Shown here: piece after piece, positions 60,043 to 64,000 of the stretch
Layout of the letters: the number at the start of each line of letters is the position of its first letter
How positions within the stretch are numbered: position 1 is the first letter of the stretch
Notes under the pieces: generated by a model
Told to the model about the DNA's origin: nothing
The model's input: the letters and a program-made list of their open reading frames with translations, nothing else
The model's database searches: none
Position numbers and translations under genes: made by a program
NCBI RefSeq assembly: GCF_003001955.1
Contig: NZ_PVNH01000015.1
Span: forward strand, 32,889-96,888
Length of the DNA stretch: 64,000 nucleotides
Origin: Prauserella shujinwangii
GTDB taxonomy: Bacteria > Actinomycetota > Actinomycetes > Mycobacteriales > Pseudonocardiaceae
Direction: 5' to 3'

Positions 60043-61410
60043 TCACCCGCGCGCCCGCCGTGCCGCGCGCCTGCCCAGCGCGAGATCGACGAGGAGGAAC
60101 GCCACCAGGCTGAGGCCCAGCAGCGGTGCGAACCAGCCGACGAGGGCCACCACCACGGCGCCGCAGGCGAGTGCCGCGGGCGGGACGCGCCGCCACTGCC
60201 CGCGCGGGATGGCGGGGCCGAACGCGAGGCCGGTGGCCCTGGTCGGCCTGCGCTGCCACCACAGGCGGTAGCCGAGCACGACGAGGGTGGCGAGGCCGAG
60301 GCCGAGTGCCGCGAGCAGGACCTGGTTCGGCCAGCCGAACAGCACGCCCATGTGCGCGTCGATGCCCCAGCGGGCCAGCTTGGCCGCCAGCGGGTAGTCG
60401 GCGAAGCGCACCTCGTCGACGACGCCGCCGGTGCCCGCGTCCACCGCCACCGCGTCGACCTGCGTCGGCCAGCCGCGGTCGATCTCGGTCACCGACCAGG
60501 TGCCGCCGGGCTCCGCGGGTGGCTCGAGTTCGACGCGGCCCGCGTCGATCCCCGCCGAGCGCGCGACCGCCAGCACCCGGTCGACGGCCGCGGCGGGGTC
60601 GCCTCCACCGCCGGTGTCCCCCGGCGGGGCGCCGTGGCCCGCATGCTCGGCCGTCCCGGTCTCGAGCGACGGCGTGCTCCAGCTCAACGCGGCGCGCAGG
60701 TCGGCGACGTTGGCGCCCGCGTACGTCGACCAGGTCAGTCCCGTCGCGGACAGGAACAGCGCACCGACGAGCAGCCACGCGCCGAGCGTGCCGTGCCGGG
60801 CGAGGGTGCGGGCGCGTGGGGTCCGGTTCGGGCGGGTGGCGCGGCGGCGCGTCACCCACAGGACGAGACCCCCGAGGGCGACGACCCACAGCCACGAGGC
60901 CGCGAGTTCGCTGTAGAGCCTGCCCGGTTCGCCGAGGAGGAGGTTGCGATGCAGCTGGTCCAGCGTCATCCGCAGCGGGAGGACGCCGCTCGTGCCGTAG
61001 GTGGTGAGGTCGCCGGTGACCTCGCCGGTCCCGGGGTCGACGAAGACGGTCCGCCACTCCGAGGAGCCGAGGGCGTCGTCGGCGAAGAGGACCCTGGTGG
61101 TGTCGCCGCGCTCCGGCGCGGGCCGCACGGCGTGCAGGTCACCGCCGGGGACGGCGGCCTGCGCGGCGCGGACCTGCTCGGCGAGCGGCAGCGGCTCGGC
61201 GGTGGAGGTGGCGGTCAGCTCGTCGCTGTACAGCCACGACTCGAGTTGCGGGGTGACCGCGTAGAGGACCCCGGTGAGCGCGGCGACGAGCACGAACGGC
61301 CCGACGAGCACACCGGCGTAGAAGTGCAGGCGCAGCACGAGGCCGCGCCAGCCGCCGGGCCGTCGGCCCCTGGCGGCCGCGGCCGGTTCGGTGGCGGTTT
61401 TCTCGGACAT
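60043..61410 (-). CDS. PepSY-associated membrane protein
   Basis: The 455-aa protein has one N-terminal helix (about 25-50), a large exported region with the PepSY pattern including FVDPGTGEVTG near residue 122, a helix pair (145-200), a second exported PepSY-like region (240-335) with VDAGTGGVVDEVRF, and a C-terminal helix bundle. This matches the PepSY-TM (PiuB/FegB-like) family, which often accompanies iron-siderophore import and may reduce ferric chelates or regulate enzymes. It is convergent with the importer, sharing its terminator, so co-regulation by iron is plausible but no iron box was seen in the 112 bases upstream. Confidence 0.87.
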   Translation of the reverse strand: MSEKTATEPAAAARGRRPGGWRGLVLRLHFYAGVLVGPFVLVAALTGVLYAVTPQLESWLYSDELTATSTAEPLPLAEQVRAAQAAVPGGDLHAVRPAPERGDTTRVLFADDALGSSEWRTVFVDPGTGEVTGDLTTYGTSGVLPLRMTLDQLHRNLLLGEPGRLYSELAASWLWVVALGGLVLWVTRRRATRPNRTPRARTLARHGTLGAWLLVGALFLSATGLTWSTYAGANVADLRAALSWSTPSLETGTAEHAGHGAPPGDTGGGGDPAAAVDRVLAVARSAGIDAGRVELEPPAEPGGTWSVTEIDRGWPTQVDAVAVDAGTGGVVDEVRFADYPLAAKLARWGIDAHMGVLFGWPNQVLLAALGLGLATLVVLGYRLWWQRRPTRATGLAFGPAIPRGQWRRVPPAALACGAVVVALVGWFAPLLGLSLVAFLLVDLALGRRAARRARG

Positions 61411-61522
61411 GACAAGGACGCTCCGTTTCGCGCGTTCCGCGCGTTCTGGGGTGTTCCCGTTTCCGCGCAGGGAAAGGGCCGCGCGGGCGGTGGCTCCGCG
61501 CGGGTGGGTGGACGGTGGGTGA

Positions 61523-62068
61523 CTAGAGCGTCCCCGGCGGGCCGCGCCGGGTGTGCACGCGCCGGTGCAGGATGTCGGTGATCGTCGGCTGCCGCGGCGG
61601 CGCCGGGCACCCGGCGGGGCGCCCGTCGGTCACCGGCAGCGGGCCGAGGCGGCGCGGCAGGCGTGCGGCCAGCGCGGCGAGGAGCGCGAACAGGACACGT
61701 TCCGCCCGGGTCATGGCCACGACCGTCACGGCGGTGGCGAGCACGTGGGCCAGCAGCATGGGGACGGGTTCGTGACCGGCGGCATGGTGCGCGTGACCGG
61801 AGGCGGTGAGCGAGAGGGCACCGTGCAGCGCCGCCTGCCCGGCGACCACCAGCGCGAGGATGGCGAGCGGACCGCGTTCGCGCCCGCCCAGCGCTGCGGC
61901 GGCCACGCCGACGGCGACGATCAGCGCCGCCACCTCGGGTGCGCCGGGCAGCGCCCCGCCGGCCCCGGCGTGGGCGAGGACCGCCAGCGCGCCCGTGGCC
62001 ACGCCCGCCGTCGCCGCCCGCACCACGCGAGCGGTGCCCCTGACGAGGGCGGCGCGGGGCGACGACAT
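61523..62068 (-). CDS. small histidine-bearing membrane protein
   Basis: The 181-aa product has four or five membrane helices. Between helices 3 and 4 is a loop with HAHHAAGHEP (about residues 95-104), whose histidines might bind a metal. I do not recognise the family with certainty; similar proteins accompany copper or heme-handling genes. ATG 62068 is chosen; the basic N-terminus is short. It precedes the PepSY gene by 112 bases on the same strand, so they could be one unit. The 16-bp repeat array begins about 100 bases upstream of it. Confidence 0.7.
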   Translation of the reverse strand: MSSPRAALVRGTARVVRAATAGVATGALAVLAHAGAGGALPGAPEVAALIVAVGVAAAALGGRERGPLAILALVVAGQAALHGALSLTASGHAHHAAGHEPVPMLLAHVLATAVTVVAMTRAERVLFALLAALAARLPRRLGPLPVTDGRPAGCPAPPRQPTITDILHRRVHTRRGPPGTL

Positions 62069-62184
62069 GGCCGGAGAATAACGAACAGATGAAGTCGGCA
62101 GTACCGCCGCGCGTCGGTCGCCGCCCCGGCTCCGCGTCGGTCACCGCCCCGGCTCCGCAAGGAACGGCGCCCGGCCGGGTTCGG

Positions 62185-62488
62185 GACCCGCCGGATTCGG
62201 CACCCACCGGGTTCGGCACCCACCGGATGCGGCGCCCGCCGGGTGCGGCACCCACCGGATGCGGCACCCACCGGATGCGGCACCCACCGGGTTCGGCACC
62301 CACCGGATGCGGCGCCCGCCGGGTGCGGCACCCACCGGATGCGGCACCCACCGGATGCGGCACCCACCGGATGCGGCACCCACCGGATGCGGCACCCACC
62401 GGATGCGGCACCCACCGGATGCGGCACCCACCGGATGCGGCACCCACCGGATGCGGCACCCACCGGATGCGGCACCCACCGGATGCGG
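62185..62488. repeat. 16-bp tandem repeat array, 19 units
   Basis: Nineteen head-to-tail 16-bp units fill 62185-62488, consensus CACCCACCGGATGCGG with variants ending GGGTTCGG or starting CGCCCGCC. Degenerate units flank it (from about 62169 and to about 62504). Two five-unit blocks (62201-62280 and 62281-62360) have the same order of variants, so the array grew partly by copying 80-bp blocks. Because 16 is not a multiple of 3 and no stop occurs in the unit, several frames stay open on both strands; these open frames are not evidence of coding. Confidence 0.9.
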
Positions 62489-62657
62489 CACCCGGCCGCA
62501 TCGGTGACCAGCGGACCCGATGTGCACGGTTCGGTGTCGATCGGTTCGGTCAGCCGGGCGGATCAGCGATGACGCGGACCGGCCGCCGAGCGGGGCGGCC
62601 GCCGAGAGAGGCGGTGCTGAGGGTTCAGCAGTCGGGCGGATCGCCGCGGCCATGCCC

Positions 62658-62997
62658 GCGAGTGCCGCATCCAGACAGACGAATGCTGCGTTCCGGCACG
62701 CGAGTGCTGCACTCAGACACGCGAGTGCCGCGCCCAGACACGCGAGTGCCGTGTTCGGGCACGCGAGTGCCGCGCTCAGGCAGGCGAAGCCTGCGTTTCG
62801 GGCGGCCGAGTGTCGCGCTACGGCGCCCGAGATCCGCGCTTGGCTGGGACGTGCAGCGCTCAGGCACGCGAGCGCTGCACCCAGGCAGGCGAGTGCTGCG
62901 CTCAGGTGGGTGCTGCGCTCGAGCACGCGAGTGCCGCGCTCAGATGGGCGGGTGCCGCGCTCAGGTGGGCGGGTGCTGCGCTCGGGTGGGCGGGTGT
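62658..62997. repeat. degenerate 21-bp repeat array
   Basis: About fifteen imperfect units of 21 bp, core GCTCAGGCACGCGAGTGCCGC, occupy 62658-62997 with some irregular spacing. In one plus frame they encode a seven-residue pattern (ASAALRH), but the units degenerate and no start, ribosome binding site or homologous domain supports a gene. A two-unit copy of the same 21-bp element lies at 46697-46730. From 62505 to 62657 and from 62998 to 63253 I see no gene or clear signal. Confidence 0.7.
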
Positions 62998-63253
62998 GGC
63001 TTTTTGGGCTGTGGGGGTGGCGTTGCGGAGTTCGGGTCTGGCACCGCTGGTGCGCGGGTGTCGTGGCCGGGTCGGCATGGCCTCGGCCGGCGGCGGCTGG
63101 GTCGCTGCCCGCGCTGTGCCGGGGATGCGGCGGAGGGCGGGGCACGGTATGCGGTGCGGCGTCGCGCGCGGGGTGGCGCGTGCCGGTGCCGCCCGGGTCT
63201 CGCGGGGTGCGGTGGGTGGCTCGTTGCCCGCGTGAGGCGCGGGGATGTGGCGT

Positions 63254-64000
63254 TCACCGCTCACTGTGGCGGGGTTCGTGGAGGGGTTCGGGGTCGCTGG
63301 TGAACGTCGCTCCGGCCGGGGTGGTGACGGTGAGCCGCCCGGTCTCGGGGCACAACTGGTGGTGCCAGGTGGGGGTGTGTTTGGTGCGGTGGTGGCGGCG
63401 GCAGTAGCCGACCAAATTCTTGGTGTCGGTGGTGCCGTTGCGTGCGCGGGGGTGGGCGTGGTCGAGGTCGCCGAACTGCGCCGGACGGCGGCAACCCGGG
63501 TGGCGGCACACCCGGTCCCGCACCCGCACGAAATCATCCGTCACGGCCGGTGGCCGGTAGCGTTGGCGTCCGGCGTCGACGGGCGCGCCGGTGGCGGGGT
63601 CGGTGATGATCCGCCGCCACGTACTCCCCGGCTCGTGCGCCAACTGGCGGGCCAGCCACGCGGGGATCGGGCCGTGCCCGGCCACCTCCGCAGGCTCAGC
63701 GTTGAGCCCCGCGAGGGTGGTCAGGTCGACATAGATATGGATGTCGGCTTTCGGGCCCGCGGGCAACCCGGCGCCGGTGAGCAGGGTGTCGGCCAGCACG
63801 TCGGCCCGCAGCTGATCCAGGGTGCGGGTTTCCCCGGCGCTGCGGAGTTTGCGCGCGGTGTGGTCGAGGCGGGCGTAGATGCTGCTGGCCACCTCCACCG
63901 GCAGGTCCGCCACCAGCGTCGCCATCCCGTCCTCACCGTGCACCAGCTCCACCCGCCGCTCAGCCCGCCGACGCCGGGCCCGCACCGCAGCACCCCCGGG
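63254..64000 (-). CDS. DUF222/HNH endonuclease (13E12-type), 5' end outside the window
   Basis: The visible 249 codons hold the end of a DUF222 domain (VEVASSIYARLDHTARKLRSAG, part: VASSIYARLDHTA) and the C-terminal HNH nuclease: CRHPGCRRPAQFGDLDHAHP with the first His, then a K-N-L and a CRRHHRTKH segment with the last His, so the H-N-H residues and zinc-like cysteines are intact. Such genes occur in many copies in actinobacterial genomes as the 13E12 repeat family; their biological role is unclear. The frame is open to base 64000, so the N-terminal part lies beyond the window edge. The repeat arrays are directly downstream of it. Confidence 0.9.
   Translation of the reverse strand, partial: PGGAAVRARRRRAERRVELVHGEDGMATLVADLPVEVASSIYARLDHTARKLRSAGETRTLDQLRADVLADTLLTGAGLPAGPKADIHIYVDLTTLAGLNAEPAEVAGHGPIPAWLARQLAHEPGSTWRRIITDPATGAPVDAGRQRYRPPAVTDDFVRVRDRVCRHPGCRRPAQFGDLDHAHPRARNGTTDTKNLVGYCRRHHRTKHTPTWHHQLCPETGRLTVTTPAGATFTSDPEPLHEPRHSER

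Noticed and set aside
62185..62488. CRISPR array
   Set aside because: The 16-bp units are contiguous with no unique spacers, no leader and no cas genes; it is a simple tandem repeat.
62089..63303. Long plus-strand protein across the repeat arrays
   Set aside because: The reading frame is only open because the repeat unit lacks stops in every frame; there is no ribosome binding site and no known domain, and the minus strand is equally open.
63254..64000. HNH homing element or phage terminase nuclease
   Set aside because: The combination of a DUF222-type region and HNH domain is the chromosomal 13E12-type family of actinobacteria; no intron, intein or phage gene is near.

Overview
The window is a single 64 kb stretch of very GC-rich chromosomal DNA. 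It shows third-position GC bias, many GTG starts, ATGA/GTGA stop-start overlaps, an IdeR/DtxR-type iron box, an actinobacterial-type QcrB with a PDWY motif, a DUF222/HNH (13E12-type) gene and dispersed palindromic elements between convergent genes. Together these fit a soil actinomycete of the Pseudonocardiaceae, Amycolatopsis-like. That placement is an inference; no rRNA or other taxonomic marker is present. I found no tRNA, rRNA, CRISPR array, insertion sequence or prophage.

Region 1 (0.2-11.9 kb, all minus strand) is the most striking part: one nearly gapless block running from a 98-aa protein and a selenocysteine-containing formate dehydrogenase (in-frame UGA plus a SECIS-like hairpin), through its four-cluster Fe-S subunit and NrfD-type membrane subunit, a Holin-X-like protein, CuA subunit II and an unusual heme-copper oxidase subunit I, two small membrane proteins (one CtaG-like) and a lone cytochrome b (QcrB), to a NUDIX protein. 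It reads as a dedicated formate-to-oxygen (or other acceptor) electron chain. Its terminal enzyme lacks the usual D- and K-channel residues, and no Rieske or cytochrome c subunit lies beside the QcrB.

Region 2 (12-26.7 kb) is mixed housekeeping and accessory content: a zinc-ribbon protein, a flavodoxin, a methyltransferase whose frame has lost its stop, a secreted M14 carboxypeptidase, a monooxygenase-like protein, a BCCT transporter, an ABC/FtsX-type exporter, an MpaB-like DUF2236 protein divergent from a TetR regulator, a paralogous pair of small proteins, VOC and cupin proteins, and RtcB. Region 3 (26.8-39 kb) holds a LysR regulator, a secreted S1 protease and a xyloside-type sugar locus (GH31, ABC importer, LacI regulator, secreted GH3 with a CBM6-like end) tied together by three copies of one LacI operator.

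Region 4 (39-50 kb) has DinB, a GT-C glycosyltransferase, a tyrosine phosphatase, methyltransferases, a BlaI/M56 pair with a matching remote operator, a frameshifted exported beta-propeller protein, a phosphoesterase, and a LacI plus sugar/inositol dehydrogenase pair. It ends in a deletion scar that joins truncated MarR and NmrA genes. Region 5 (50-55.9 kb) has a TetR-P450-membrane protein-F420 enzyme cassette with a 30-bp operator, then a YheO-type regulator with a serine/threonine dehydratase. Region 6 (55.9-64 kb) is an iron-regulated siderophore importer, a PepSY protein, a small membrane protein, two noncoding-looking tandem repeat arrays (16-bp and 21-bp units) and the C-terminal part of an HNH gene cut by the window edge.

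Five genes or remnants between 46.0 and 52.7 kb have disrupted reading frames, four of them explained by one missing base. They should be checked against raw reads before being taken as biology.
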